This document shows positions 25,292-33,682 of a stretch of DNA of 64,000 bases, piece by piece (position 1 is the first letter of the stretch; each line of letters begins with the position of its first letter). The DNA lies in assembly GCA_965224215.1 (NCBI GenBank), contig CBDCYS010000023.1:1-64000 (forward strand), given 5' to 3'. The notes beneath the pieces were generated by a model. It saw only the letters and a list, made by a program, of their open reading frames with translations, did no database searches and had not been told where the DNA came from. The stretch comes from CBDCYS01 sp965224215 (GTDB taxonomy: Bacteria > Acidobacteriota > Terriglobia > Bryobacterales > UBA6623). A program made the position numbers and the translations under genes.

Positions 25292-25661
25292 TGGCCTGCC
25301 ATGCAATTCTATCGTCGGATTCGCCAGGGAAGTGTGATCTGGCGTTGGCTGGCCGCAGCTCAGTGCGAGCCTGCGATTCCGCCTCAAGGCCTCCATCCGG
25401 GACTGAAAATATTTCTATGCCTAGTGTGGCACAAAATCTTGATCACGACCAGCTCGGGTTCAGCCGATTTGGAAGACCACTCGGCCGCCCTAGCCGACGC
25501 CGTGCCCGGGGAAAAGAAAACCTGCCACCCAAATAGTCCCGTAGCTTCAGGGCTCGTAAAAGACCTGCGGCCTTGTCCGCACCGCACCCCAGCGGTGAAC
25601 GGGAATTTCAACACGCTCCTGGTAACAGCAAGCTCAACCGTCGCCGCCTCGCGGTGATGGG
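25292..25661. other. 370-bp gap without a recognised gene
   Basis: No credible frame, RNA or terminator is seen. It lies between the FkbM gene start and the anti-sigma gene stop, so the FkbM promoter is presumably here. Confidence 0.4.
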
Positions 25662-26174
25662 TTAGTCTTCCGAGAAGAGCGGCTCCGCGGCCATGAGCGC
25701 AGCGAAGCAGAGCAATCCAATGATCGTCCAGAACGCTAAAGACGGCGGGAAGCTGATGGTGGAGCTCACCGGCAAGGCCGTCGCCCAGTCTTCCAAGCGG
25801 CGAATCGGCACCCACTCTGTCAGCCGCTGTTGGATCGAAGGCCACTGGCCCAGCAGCCAGCCTGCCAATACTGCGGCCACCACGCCTTGGCCCAGCGCTT
25901 CCGCCCAATCCCAGGGCCTTGATGCCCGCAGGCTCGCGGCCTGGCGCTCGGTGAGCTTGGCCTTGAGCCATACCAGATAGGGATCGGGCAGGGGCTTGTG
26001 ATCTTCAGTGTCGAGAGCCATCGCGCGCAGACTGTTGCTGATCAGTGCGACCTCGCCGCAGGCCGGACACGCGGCGACATGCGCCTCGAGAGCATCGTCC
26101 CAGCGGCCCGTCTTTGCGGCCCTCGAAACACTCGTTTCTAGCGGACATCCTCTTGAAGACGGGGACGGGTTCAT
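25662..26174 (-). CDS. Transmembrane anti-sigma factor (zf-HC2 type)
   Basis: 170 residues. The N-terminal HVAACPAC (H-x3-C-x2-C) is the zinc anti-sigma motif, preceded by a weakly conserved segment. Two hydrophobic helices follow, at about residues 95-110 (QGVVAAVLAGWLL) and 145-165 (AFWTIIGLLCFAALMAA). It is translated with a 4-bp overlap (ATGA) after the ECF sigma gene, so it is the cognate membrane regulator that holds the sigma factor inactive. Confidence 0.82.
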   Translation of the reverse strand: MNPSPSSRGCPLETSVSRAAKTGRWDDALEAHVAACPACGEVALISNSLRAMALDTEDHKPLPDPYLVWLKAKLTERQAASLRASRPWDWAEALGQGVVAAVLAGWLLGQWPSIQQRLTEWVPIRRLEDWATALPVSSTISFPPSLAFWTIIGLLCFAALMAAEPLFSED

Positions 26175-26848
26175 GACCTTACCTCCGCAGTTCGCTTCTT
26201 GGGGCCGAAACCCTTTTCCCTGACAATCTCCGCCATTTTTCGCCTCGCCCGAAACAATAATACCTTGACGCTGTTCTCCCGCAGCCCGAGCATCGCGGCA
26301 ATCTCGCGATGCTCAAAGCCCTCGACATACGCGAGCCAAAGCAATGACCGCTGCTTTGGTTTGAGGGTCCTGAAGATCCCAGCCAGATCGTGGCCGAGGT
26401 CTAGTTTGGCTTCAGTTGCGTGCTGCTTGCCGACGAAGGCCCTCCAGTTCCAGCGTTGCTCTCGGTTCAAACGCCGCCAATGGTCGACCAGGAGGCTGCT
26501 GGCGATCTTGTAGAGATAGGCCTTCTGCTGCGAGGGCTCGAGATCTCCCGGCGCAACTCGCAGAAACCGCAAGAACGCGTCTTGCAAAATGTCGTCCGCC
26601 AAATCGGAGCTGCCCGCGGAGCGATGAATGTAGGAACGCAGTCGCGGCGCTGTCCTTTGATAGAAGACCTGGAACGCGGCTTCATCCATCGTCTGGGGGG
26701 CCGCTGGGCTCTGAGTGACTGCCGGCATGACCTGCCCCGAGGCGACCTGCATCGAGATCCCCTGCATCAAGGTCCCTCGCACCGAAGCCCCCCGTAGCGA
26801 ACCCCCCTGCATGGAATCGGTGTCCAGGGCTGCATCGCGTAGCGTCAT
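26171..26848 (-). CDS. ECF RNA polymerase sigma factor
   Basis: 225 residues. Region 2 is AFQVFYQRTAPRLRSYIHRSAGSSDLADDILQDAFLRFLR and region 4 is LKPKQRSLLWLAYVEGFEHREIAAMLGLRENSVKVLLFRARRKM, giving a complete ECF sigma. The first 50 residues are an odd low-complexity stretch rich in Met-Gln-Gly and Ser-Leu/Val-Arg-Gly. The true start may be the ATG at MDEAAFQ, near residue 54. The operon order is small membrane protein, sigma, anti-sigma. Confidence 0.87.
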   Translation of the reverse strand: MTLRDAALDTDSMQGGSLRGASVRGTLMQGISMQVASGQVMPAVTQSPAAPQTMDEAAFQVFYQRTAPRLRSYIHRSAGSSDLADDILQDAFLRFLRVAPGDLEPSQQKAYLYKIASSLLVDHWRRLNREQRWNWRAFVGKQHATEAKLDLGHDLAGIFRTLKPKQRSLLWLAYVEGFEHREIAAMLGLRENSVKVLLFRARRKMAEIVREKGFGPKKRTAEVRS

Positions 26849-26959
26849 CCGAGTTTACCCTGGTCGTGGCTAGACATCTCCTTCCGGTCCGAGAACATGA
26901 GCAAGTCCGCTTCCCATCGAAGACCCGAGGTTGGGTGCCGGCATCGTCGGGCGGGGCGG

Positions 26960-27445
26960 TCAGGCGATGCTGGAACCGCCCAAGCTTGGTGGCCCTTCAA
27001 CTGCCTGAGCTTCGGTGCTGCTAGGTTCGTTGTCCCCTTCCCAATTCTTGGACAGCCGCAGAGTGGCGAACGCCGCGATCAAGAAGCCGATACCAAGGGC
27101 CATGCTCAACCCCCCGGGGATTACCATGTCCGAATCCTCGTACATTAGGATCAGAAAGCCCGCACCTAGGCACGTCAGAACAGTTCCAGCTATCACTAGC
27201 TTCAGGGCGCGTTCCTTCGGGCTGGAGCGGTCCTTTCCCAGGTCCCCGATCATTTTTCTTCCGCCTTCGGTCTCGAGAAACTGGGCCAGTTCGGTTCCCG
27301 AACCAAATTTGTCTAACAGGTGCTTATGAAGCTCGGTTCGCGCTTGAACCCGCGCCTGCTTTTCGCGAGAGCCAAACCACGCGATCAATACGACCATCGC
27401 AATGCCAGCAAAAGGGATGAATGTTCCAATTACTTCTGGGTCCAT
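26960..27445 (-). CDS. Small membrane protein of the sigma operon
   Basis: 161 residues. Three hydrophobic segments: VIGTFIPFAGIAMVVLIAWF (residues 5-24), LKLVIAGTVLTCLGAGFLIL and GGLSMALGIGFLIAAFATL. A charged cytoplasmic-type stretch (REKQARVQARTELHKHLLDKFG) follows the first. It resembles uncharacterised DUF6249-type proteins encoded next to ECF sigma genes. A very strong ribosome site (AAGGAGG, 7 nt, ATG) fixes the start. The role is unknown, possibly a component of the same envelope response. Confidence 0.65.
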   Translation of the reverse strand: MDPEVIGTFIPFAGIAMVVLIAWFGSREKQARVQARTELHKHLLDKFGSGTELAQFLETEGGRKMIGDLGKDRSSPKERALKLVIAGTVLTCLGAGFLILMYEDSDMVIPGGLSMALGIGFLIAAFATLRLSKNWEGDNEPSSTEAQAVEGPPSLGGSSIA

Positions 27446-27882
27446 AAGAATTCCTCCTTGCAGTCTGTACGCTTTCCGTGAACCCGCTTGAGGGCTGTTC
27501 GACCGGCCCCGCTGGGTCCCTCAGAATGCGATCTCACCTCTATAACGAGTCGGCGGCCCGACAGGTTAACAGTCAAATCTTTGCCAATCGTGGCAGACGA
27601 TTTTGGCTGAAGTTTCAGAGCCTCGAGCTGTGACGTGGCGTGAACCTCCAGGTTTGCCGCGCCTCGATTCGTCGAGGCGTTGCTGGCAGGAAGAGCACTC
27701 GGTGGCCTGAGCCGGATGCTGCTCCCTAGAGCCGAACAAACCGGCGAAACGGTTTGGGGCAAGAGCGGACGCTCACGCCGCGTCTGCCGCCTGTTTGCTT
27801 GCGGCTCGCTCGCGCTGAGAAAGAAACCGCACCATCGATAACCGTGCCATCTGAACAAGCGCGATCAGAGACTAACCCACCC
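27446..27882. other. 437-bp gap; only a doubtful minus-strand frame
   Basis: A minus-strand frame at 27430-27858 (about 142 codons, no good ribosome site, overlapping the next gene) contains LTVNLSGRRLVIEVRSHSEG but resembles no family I know. I leave it unannotated. The promoter of the sigma operon is probably here. Confidence 0.35.
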
Positions 27883-28455
27883 TCAGTAACGAAAGCAGTC
27901 CGTCGTATGATCGTTGACCATCCCGACCGCTTGCATGAAGGCATAGCAGATCGTCGATCCCACGAAGTTGAACCCGCGCTTCTTGAGGTCTCTGCTCATG
28001 GCGTCGGACTCCTCGCTGGTGGCAGGAACCTGTTGCATGGTTTCCCAGGTATTGCGGATCGGCTCGCCGTCGACGAACTGCCACAGATAGGCATCCAGCG
28101 AACCAAATTCCTTCTGAACAGCGAGTGTCGCCTTGGCGTTTCGAATGGCGGATGCGATCTTGAGGCGGTTGCGAACGATCGCGGCATTCAGCAGCAGGTT
28201 GTCCACCTTTGCCTGGCGGAATCGCGCCACCTTCGCAATCTCGAAGCCCGCGAAAGCTTGCCGGTAGGCTGGGCGCTTCTTGAGAATGGTCACCCAGCTG
28301 AGCCCAGCCTGGGCCCCTTCGAGAATCAGGAACTCAAACAGTTTCTGATCGTCATGAAGCGGCACGCCCCATTCCTGGTCGTGATAGTCGATCTCGATTT
28401 GGGTCTTGGCCCAACTGCAACGGGTCTGGTTTGGCATGCGAATTTTGTGCGACAT
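27883..28455 (-). CDS. tag: DNA-3-methyladenine glycosylase I
   Basis: 190 residues. It removes 3-methyladenine from DNA. RCSWAKTQIEIDYHDQEWGVPLHDDQKLFEFLILEGAQAGLSW is the diagnostic N-terminus. Zinc ligands are Cys in RCSW, His in DYHD, and the C-terminal His and Cys in HTTDCFRY. It lies downstream of the RraA-like gene on the same strand, separated by a hairpin array. Confidence 0.94.
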   Translation of the reverse strand: MSHKIRMPNQTRCSWAKTQIEIDYHDQEWGVPLHDDQKLFEFLILEGAQAGLSWVTILKKRPAYRQAFAGFEIAKVARFRQAKVDNLLLNAAIVRNRLKIASAIRNAKATLAVQKEFGSLDAYLWQFVDGEPIRNTWETMQQVPATSEESDAMSRDLKKRGFNFVGSTICYAFMQAVGMVNDHTTDCFRY

Positions 28456-28530
28456 GTCGGAACTCCAGGCAACGTGGCGCAAGCTCTCAGCGTGCTACGT
28501 CGGCCCTGAGCGCTGAGGTAGCAGACGGTC

Positions 28531-28605
28531 GGACAGAGCCGTGGACGCAAGTCCACGCCTTGGCAGGCAAGGATGCCTGCCCCGAGCCGGCACTCATGCC
28601 GGCTC
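28531..28605. repeat. Three consecutive tetraloop hairpins including the dispersed repeat
   Basis: Hairpin 1 is CGTGGAC-GCAA-GTCCACG (28540-28557). Hairpin 2 is GGCAGGCA-AGGA-TGCCTGCC (28562-28581). Hairpin 3 is GAGCCGGCA-CTCA-TGCCGGCTC (28584-28605). The first belongs to the repeat family also found at 18861 and 41044. All three have perfect 7-9 bp stems and 4-nt loops. No T tract follows. Confidence 0.65.
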
Positions 28606-28724
28606 TTGCGCGGACCCAGATACCCATTTCCGGTTCGTCCGCCGAGCGGCTGCCAAAGCCCTGCCAACCACTGTGCTTCGCTCTGTCAAGCTCACAGTAG
28701 CCAACCGAGGCCCAACAAGTGCCG

Positions 28725-29630
28725 CTACTGCTGAGTCTTCTCGATCTCGGCCAGCCGCTTCTTCTTATAAGCGTCGTATTCTTTTTGCAGCTCCGGGCTC
28801 AACGGACCCCCGTAAAGGTCACTCGCTTTGTGCTTGCCGGTCAGGAATTTATTCTTCGTCCACTCGTCTTTGATGTGGATGAGGTCGGCGCGGTCAAGAA
28901 CCTTTTGCACCATATGCGGAGGAATGAAAATGACGCCCGTCCGGTCGCCCAAAACCACGTCGCCCGGCAGCACCGCCGCATGCCCAATGTGTATAGGGAT
29001 GTTGATTCCGGCCACGACGACTCCAGCCACTGCTGAGGGATGCGGCTTCCGGAAATAAATTTGCGTGGGCAGATCGTAGGTTCCCTGCAAGTCCCGTATG
29101 GTTCCGTCGACGACAGCGCCCTTACCGGTAGCTCCATAAATAGCCGCCGCCAGATTGTCCCCTCCAAAGTTGTGTCCGGGAGCCGCGCCCATCACGTCGA
29201 CGACCGGAATATCCCCTTTTTGCAAGATGTCGATGACCTTCTGGGTCGGCCTGCTCGACATTCCTTTGGCCTTTGCGTCGGCGTCAACAAACTCCTTGAG
29301 GTCGGGACGCAACGGCAAGTATTGCGCCGTAACAGCGCGTCCGACCAGCGTCTTGCCAGGGTGGAGGATCTGAAAATCGCCCGCGAACTGGCGCAGATAC
29401 CCCTCGCCGCGCAGCACTCCCCAAGCCTCTTCGACCGATAGCTTGGCCACCCGCTCCAGCAGCGCGTCGGGAACTTTCGGACGCCCGTCCGGAAAACGTT
29501 CGTAGGGGTTGAGCTTGGTCAGCTCGATCATCTCGTCCCGGCTCAGCGAAAGGATTTGACTTCGAGCCGGGATGGTCAGCGAGCAAGCGGCGAGAGCGAT
29601 GGCGAAGCAGATAGTCAGAAGCAATTTCAT
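28725..29630 (-). CDS. Exported RraA-like protein
   Basis: 301 residues. N-terminal signal MKLLLTICFAIALAACSLT, with a possible lipobox LAAC. The RraA/HMG-aldolase fold follows: PVVDVMGAAPGHNFGGDNLAAAIY and GAVVDGTIRDLQG are the substrate and metal loop motifs. Cytoplasmic RraA proteins act on RNase E, and the enzyme branch cleaves 4-hydroxy-4-methyl-2-oxoglutarate or related acids. An exported version is unusual and probably enzymatic. The C-terminus is rich in Lys and Glu. Confidence 0.8.
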   Translation of the reverse strand: MKLLLTICFAIALAACSLTIPARSQILSLSRDEMIELTKLNPYERFPDGRPKVPDALLERVAKLSVEEAWGVLRGEGYLRQFAGDFQILHPGKTLVGRAVTAQYLPLRPDLKEFVDADAKAKGMSSRPTQKVIDILQKGDIPVVDVMGAAPGHNFGGDNLAAAIYGATGKGAVVDGTIRDLQGTYDLPTQIYFRKPHPSAVAGVVVAGINIPIHIGHAAVLPGDVVLGDRTGVIFIPPHMVQKVLDRADLIHIKDEWTKNKFLTGKHKASDLYGGPLSPELQKEYDAYKKKRLAEIEKTQQ

Positions 29631-29738
29631 GGTTGAATTCCGATACGATGAGTGGGTGAACAGCGATCATCATATGCCTTTGGGGCGGCGCTTTCAACCG
29701 TATCGAACGATTCTGGTCTTTTCCGCAGGGTGTTGTTC

Positions 29739-30500
29739 GTGAACACGGATCGCCTGACCGGCCTCAACCCCGTTTTAGAAGCTGTGCGTTCCGGCCGCCA
29801 TTTGGAGCGCGTGATCGTGGCTCGCGGCGGAAAGAACCCCCGTTTCCAGGCCATTATCGACGCCTGCCGCAAGGCGTCGGTTCCCGTTCGTTTCGAAACC
29901 CGCGAAGCCATCGACCGTTTCGTCGGCGGTAAGGGCCACCAGGGCGTCGCCGCGGTCTGCTCGGCGGCAAGCTACGCGAGGTTGACCGAAGTACTCGAGA
30001 AACTTGAAAAGCCCGGGCTGATCGTGGCGCTCGATGGAGTGGAAGACCCCCACAATCTAGGGGCGATCCTGCGCTCCGCGCATGCCGCCGGAGCCGATGC
30101 CGTCATTGTTCCCGAACGCCGCTCGGCCCCCCTGAGCGAAACGGTTGCCAAAGCCTCCGCCGGCGCGATCGAATACATGCCCGTGTGCCGCGTCAAGAAC
30201 TTGAACCGGGCTTTGAAGCAACTCAAGGACGCTGGTTTCTGGGTCTATGGACTCGACGAGAGGGCCAAGCAGACCTACGGCCGGGGCGACTATCGGCAGC
30301 CCACGGCGCTGGTCCTGGGCGGGGAAGGGAAGGGGCTTCACCAGCTGACGGCCGAGCGATGCGATGCGCTGATCAGCATTCCTATCGCCGGCCGCATTGC
30401 TTCGCTGAACGTCTCGGTCGCGGCCGGAATCGTTCTCTTTGAAGTGGTGAGGCAACGGCAAGAAAATCGCGCTTCCCCCGAGCGGAAAGCAATCTCCTAG
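29739..30500 (+). CDS. rlmB: 23S rRNA (guanosine-2'-O-)-methyltransferase RlmB-like
   Basis: 253 residues, SpoU/TrmH class. An N-terminal substrate-binding domain (LTGLNPVLEAVRSGRHLERV) precedes the knotted SPOUT domain with DPHNLGAILRSAHAAGADAV, LVLGGEGKGLH and IPIAGRIASLNVSVAAGIVLFE (motifs 1-3). It methylates the ribose of a conserved guanosine, G2251 in E. coli, though another RNA target is possible. The start is GTG at 29739. Confidence 0.9.
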   Translation: MNTDRLTGLNPVLEAVRSGRHLERVIVARGGKNPRFQAIIDACRKASVPVRFETREAIDRFVGGKGHQGVAAVCSAASYARLTEVLEKLEKPGLIVALDGVEDPHNLGAILRSAHAAGADAVIVPERRSAPLSETVAKASAGAIEYMPVCRVKNLNRALKQLKDAGFWVYGLDERAKQTYGRGDYRQPTALVLGGEGKGLHQLTAERCDALISIPIAGRIASLNVSVAAGIVLFEVVRQRQENRASPERKAIS

Positions 30501-30892
30501 TGTCGTGCGCCAATCAGACCATAACTTATCGTGAGTTCCTTTTTGCCTGCTTGCCGAGCAAGATTGGCCATCCGATCCGAATACGCAGCCTGATGCTGTG
30601 ATTTTGAGCCGCGTTCAGGCACTGTTCACTTAGAGCCCTCAAGCAGAGATACGCCCCTACGGGGCCGGATTTGCGAATTGGGGCAGAAAGTGGCCTTTTT
30701 TCGACGACTTCCTTGGCTTTTCCGAGCACTATATGTGTAAAACTTGACTCTAGCAGCCGCGACACGAGCTTGGGAGATATTCACAAGTCATTGCATCTAA
30801 GTGAGATAGCGAAATCATTGCAGGATTTTGCAGAACTTTTCATGATATAGCGTTTTTTGCCTGGCAGACGCAGACTCCCGTTTTCTTTGATT
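30501..30892. other. 392-bp gap, no recognised gene
   Basis: A minus-strand frame of about 79 codons (30526-30765) is present but matches nothing I know. The sequence becomes AT-rich near the IS1595 insertion. Before that insertion it was continuous with 31932-32160, which also lacks a recognised gene. Confidence 0.35.
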
Positions 30893-30900
30893 TGCAGATA

Positions 30901-31931
30901 GATGGGTATCCGGTTGACTCAGGTAGCCCCAATATCTTGTGGTTTGGGGATTTTCTTGGGTTCTGTAACCGGGTGAACAATCATCTTGTAAGTCGCGGGA
31001 TCCACGGCTACCGCCTGCTGGACGAGCCGATAGAAGAGTTTGCCTCGGCTTTTGGATTTGTGGCGGTTGAAACGGAAGGTGAACTCGTCCAGGTAGTAGT
31101 CCAGATGTTTGTGGCTCACGGCGCCCTGATGGGTGCCCAGCAGCCAGCGCTTGAGCAGTGACATCACGCGGTGGACGCGGGGCATCAATTCCGACGCGGA
31201 CTGCTCCTGCCTGCTGACAACTGTGACCTGATGGACGTAGCCTTCCTTTTTCAACCCGGAGTAACCGGGCCAGCCGTCGGTATGCACCACGCTGCCCGGC
31301 TCGATGCACTCCTCCACGAAAGGCAACAGGCTCTCGCCCGAGGCATCCTCGATTCTCTTCATGCGAATCCGGCCGATACCCCGCCCATCCTCTTGAGCGG
31401 CTACTGCGATCAATGCTTTGTTTTTCAGGTTTCGGCCCCGCAGGCCCTCTTCGAGCCCGCCCCAGTAGCTTTCATCGACTTCCACCGTCCCGGCCAGCAA
31501 ATCCCGTCCCGGCCGCACCATCGCGCGCCGCATTTTGTGCAGCCAGGTCCAAGCCGTTTCGTACCTGTTGAGCCCCAACACTCTTTGAAGTCCCAAAGCG
31601 CTGGCTCCGGTTTTTTGGGTGGTGACCCACCACATCGCACGAAACCACAACGGCAAAGGGCTGCGCGTGTCCTGAAAGATGGTCCCGGCGGTCACCGAGG
31701 TTTGGCGCCCACACGCAGCGCACTGCAGCAGCACTTTTCGCAAAGGCCACGACTTTCCACAACCGCAACCCGGACAGCGGAAACCGTCCGGCCAGCGCAG
31801 CCGGAACAGATACTCCCGGCAGGCCTCCTCACTGCTAAAACGGGCCTCGAACTCTGTCAGGTTCTGAGGGTAATCTTCCATCTGCCGGCATACTACATCT
31901 TGGGGCTACCTGAGTCAACCAGATACCCACC
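30901..31931 (-). mobile_element. IS1595-family (ISXO2-like) insertion sequence, copy 1 (1031 bp)
   Basis: Terminal inverted repeats begin GATGGGTATCCGGTTGACTC at the left and GGTGGGTATCTGGTTGACTC at the right. An 8-bp target duplication TGCAGATA lies at 30893-30900 and 31932-31939, the length typical of IS1595. It is exactly as long as copy 2, which lies inverted 14 kb away. Confidence 0.94.
30919..31881 (-). CDS. IS1595-family transposase (intact)
   Basis: 320 residues. The N-terminal zinc ribbon is FRCPGCGCGKSWPLRKVLLQCAACG. The ISXO2-like DDE domain has Asp in TVEVDESYWGG, Asp in VVHTDGWPGY and an acidic residue in HLDYYLDEFTFRFNRH. The frame is complete to GAT and then stop. This copy is the only one of the two that can make full-length transposase and could act on both. 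Confidence 0.94.
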   Translation of the reverse strand: MEDYPQNLTEFEARFSSEEACREYLFRLRWPDGFRCPGCGCGKSWPLRKVLLQCAACGRQTSVTAGTIFQDTRSPLPLWFRAMWWVTTQKTGASALGLQRVLGLNRYETAWTWLHKMRRAMVRPGRDLLAGTVEVDESYWGGLEEGLRGRNLKNKALIAVAAQEDGRGIGRIRMKRIEDASGESLLPFVEECIEPGSVVHTDGWPGYSGLKKEGYVHQVTVVSRQEQSASELMPRVHRVMSLLKRWLLGTHQGAVSHKHLDYYLDEFTFRFNRHKSKSRGKLFYRLVQQAVAVDPATYKMIVHPVTEPKKIPKPQDIGAT

Positions 31932-31939
31932 TGCAGATA

Positions 31940-32166
31940 ATTCTTTTCGTCAGTCGATTGATTCACCGCTCTCAGCATAACGGGTCATTTGCGGATGTCA
32001 AGTCCAGATCGGGAAAGTATATTGAAAACACGGGGGATATGTTTTTTGATTTCCGTGAACGACTTTTGATCTTTAGCCTTGAAGCGCAGGAGAAGCAGGC
32101 TCCGCGTGTCGATGGGTTGTGGCAAATCACAACCTCATGATGCGAAAAGAGCCGCAACGGGCGAAC
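31940..32166. other. Gap between IS1595 copy 1 and the REP cluster
   Basis: AT-richer sequence with no convincing gene. It is continuous with the sequence left of IS1595 copy 1 once the insertion is removed. Confidence 0.35.
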
Positions 32167-32260
32167 AGAGCCGCGAAGCGGCGAAAGAAGATCAGCCTAG
32201 GGCGCAAACCCTAGGGACCCGAACGACGCAGACCCAGCCCTGAAAGGGCGACACGTCACC
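32167..32260 (-). repeat. REP unit, inverted relative to the two downstream copies
   Basis: It contains GCCGCGAAGCGGC, then CCTAGGG-CGCAAA-CCCTAGG, then GCCCTGAAAGGGC. This is the reverse complement order of the units at 32858 and 33476, with some divergence. With those it flanks the RAYT gene on both sides. Confidence 0.65.
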
Positions 32261-32381
32261 TGTGCGATCGGGAACATTTAGAGCATTTTTATCTACGAGG
32301 CGTCTATGATTCAGTTCGTAGGCCGCTGATTGCCGGATCTACTGGGTGTCGCCTCTAACGGGCTGGCGACACGCAACAAAG

Positions 32382-32810
32382 ATGGCACAAACCTTGACCA
32401 GCATTCTACTCCACGTCGTTTTCTCGACCAAGAACCGCGCGACGGACATCCGGCCTCCCACCCGCGAACGCCTGTGGCGGTATATGGCCAAGGTCCACAT
32501 TATCAATGGCGGCCCCGACCATGTCCACATCCTTTTCACTCTTCCTCCCACCGCCTGCCTCGCGGACCTAATGCGCTTGGCCAAGACAAATTCTTCCCGT
32601 TGGCTGCGGCAGCAGTTTCCATCCCAACGCGGCTTTGCTTGGCAACCAGGCTATGCGGCGTTTAGTGTCAGCCACTCAAGGTTCGATGGCGTCTTCGAGT
32701 ACATTGCTCACCAGGAACGGCACCACCGCAGCCGGTCGTTTGAAGAAGAACTTGTGTCGTTATTGAAGAAGAACGAACTCGAATTTGAGGAAAAATACTT
32801 CTGGGCGTAG
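32382..32810 (+). CDS. REP-associated tyrosine transposase (RAYT, IS200-like)
   Basis: 142 residues. The HUH nuclease motif is in GGPDHVHILFTLP, and the probable catalytic Tyr is in FEYIAHQERHH. The family cleaves single-stranded DNA at palindromic REP repeats. Compared with the second copy it lacks 8 residues (SILTSSGA) between YMA and KV, an in-frame 24-bp loss near the HUH motif. The ends are intact (...FEEKYFWA). It is flanked by palindromic REP-like units, the expected partners. Activity is uncertain because of the deletion. Confidence 0.8.
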   Translation: MAQTLTSILLHVVFSTKNRATDIRPPTRERLWRYMAKVHIINGGPDHVHILFTLPPTACLADLMRLAKTNSSRWLRQQFPSQRGFAWQPGYAAFSVSHSRFDGVFEYIAHQERHHRSRSFEEELVSLLKKNELEFEEKYFWA

Positions 32811-32857
32811 CGCTCGACCGCCCGGAATGACGCCAATAGGCCCGCATCCGGGAAAGG

Positions 32858-33010
32858 ACGACGAGAGAAAGACGCAAGGCGGGACGGTGCGTGTCGCCCT
32901 TTCAGGGCTTGTTCTTGTTTCGATTTCTTACCTAGGGCTTGCGCCCTAGGCTGATCTTCTTTCGCCGCTTCGCGGCTTTTTATTTGACCGCGTTCACCGC
33001 GATCCCCGCA
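32858..33010 (+). repeat. 153-bp direct repeat containing REP palindromes (first copy)
   Basis: Almost identical to 33476-33628. It contains CCTAGGGC-TTGC-GCCCTAGG and GCCGCTTCGCGGC hairpins, plus the GCCCTTTCAGGGC palindrome. It lies directly downstream of the RAYT gene. Confidence 0.75.
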
Positions 33011-33096
33011 AGGCCCCTCCTGCTCCAGCCGCGAAGCGGAGCTGGAAGCCAGGAGCCGGGGAGCTACGGCTAACGGGCTGACGACACGCGACAAAG

Positions 33097-33475
33097 ATGG
33101 CACAAACCCTGACCAGCATTCTCCTCCACGTCGTTTTCTCGACCAAGAACCGCGCGCCAGACATCCGGCCTCCCATCCGAGAACGCCTGTGGCGGTATAT
33201 GGCCAGTATTTTGACGTCCTCTGGAGCCAAGGTCCGCATTGTCAATGGCGGCCCCGACCATGTCCACATCCTTTTCACTCTTCTCCCCACCGCCTGCCTC
33301 GCGGACCTAAATGCGCTTGGCCAAGACAAATTCTTCCCGTTGGCTGAGGCAGCAGTTTCCATCCCAACGCGGCTTTGCTTGGCAACCAGGCTATGCGGCG
33401 TTTAGTGTCAGCCACTCAAAGTTCGATGGGGTCTTCGAGTACATTGCTCACCAGGAACGGCACCACCAAGAAAGC
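33097..33475 (+). pseudogene. Second RAYT copy, frameshifted and truncated
   Basis: It starts MAQTLTSILLHVVFSTKNRA like the first copy and keeps the 8-residue segment missing there. An extra A (AAA for AA, about 33309) shifts the frame just after the HUH motif. The remaining part (MRLAKTNSSRWLRQQF...EYIAHQERHH) is in another frame and loses the last 25 or so residues. It arose with the first copy by a segmental tandem duplication that includes the downstream 153-bp repeat. Confidence 0.8.
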
Positions 33476-33628
33476 ACGACGAGAGAAAGACGCAAGGCGG
33501 GACGGTGCGTGTCGCCCTTTCAGGGCTTGTTCTTATTTCGATTTCTTACCTAGGGCTTGCGCCCTAGGCTGATCTTCTTTCGCCGCTTCGCGGCTTTTTC
33601 TTTGACCGCATTCACCGCGATCCCCGCA
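33476..33628 (+). repeat. 153-bp direct repeat containing REP palindromes (second copy)
   Basis: Matches 32858-33010 with only a few differences (CTTGTTCTTATTTC against CTTGTTCTTGTTTC, and TTTTTCTTT against TTTTTATTT). It carries the same palindromes CCTAGGGC/GCCCTAGG and GCCGC/GCGGC. Confidence 0.75.
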
Positions 33629-33682
33629 CCTAGGGCAAAGCCCGTTACAAGGCCGTATGACAACGGCGAGGTTGAAGCTGCC

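Noticed and set aside
27430..27858. Possible 142-residue minus-strand protein before the sigma operon
   Set aside because: No ribosome site, overlaps the next gene, composition like non-coding DNA and no family resemblance.
32160..33660. CRISPR array suggested by repeated palindromic units
   Set aside because: Units are few, unevenly spaced, in both orientations and linked to a RAYT gene; no cas genes are present.
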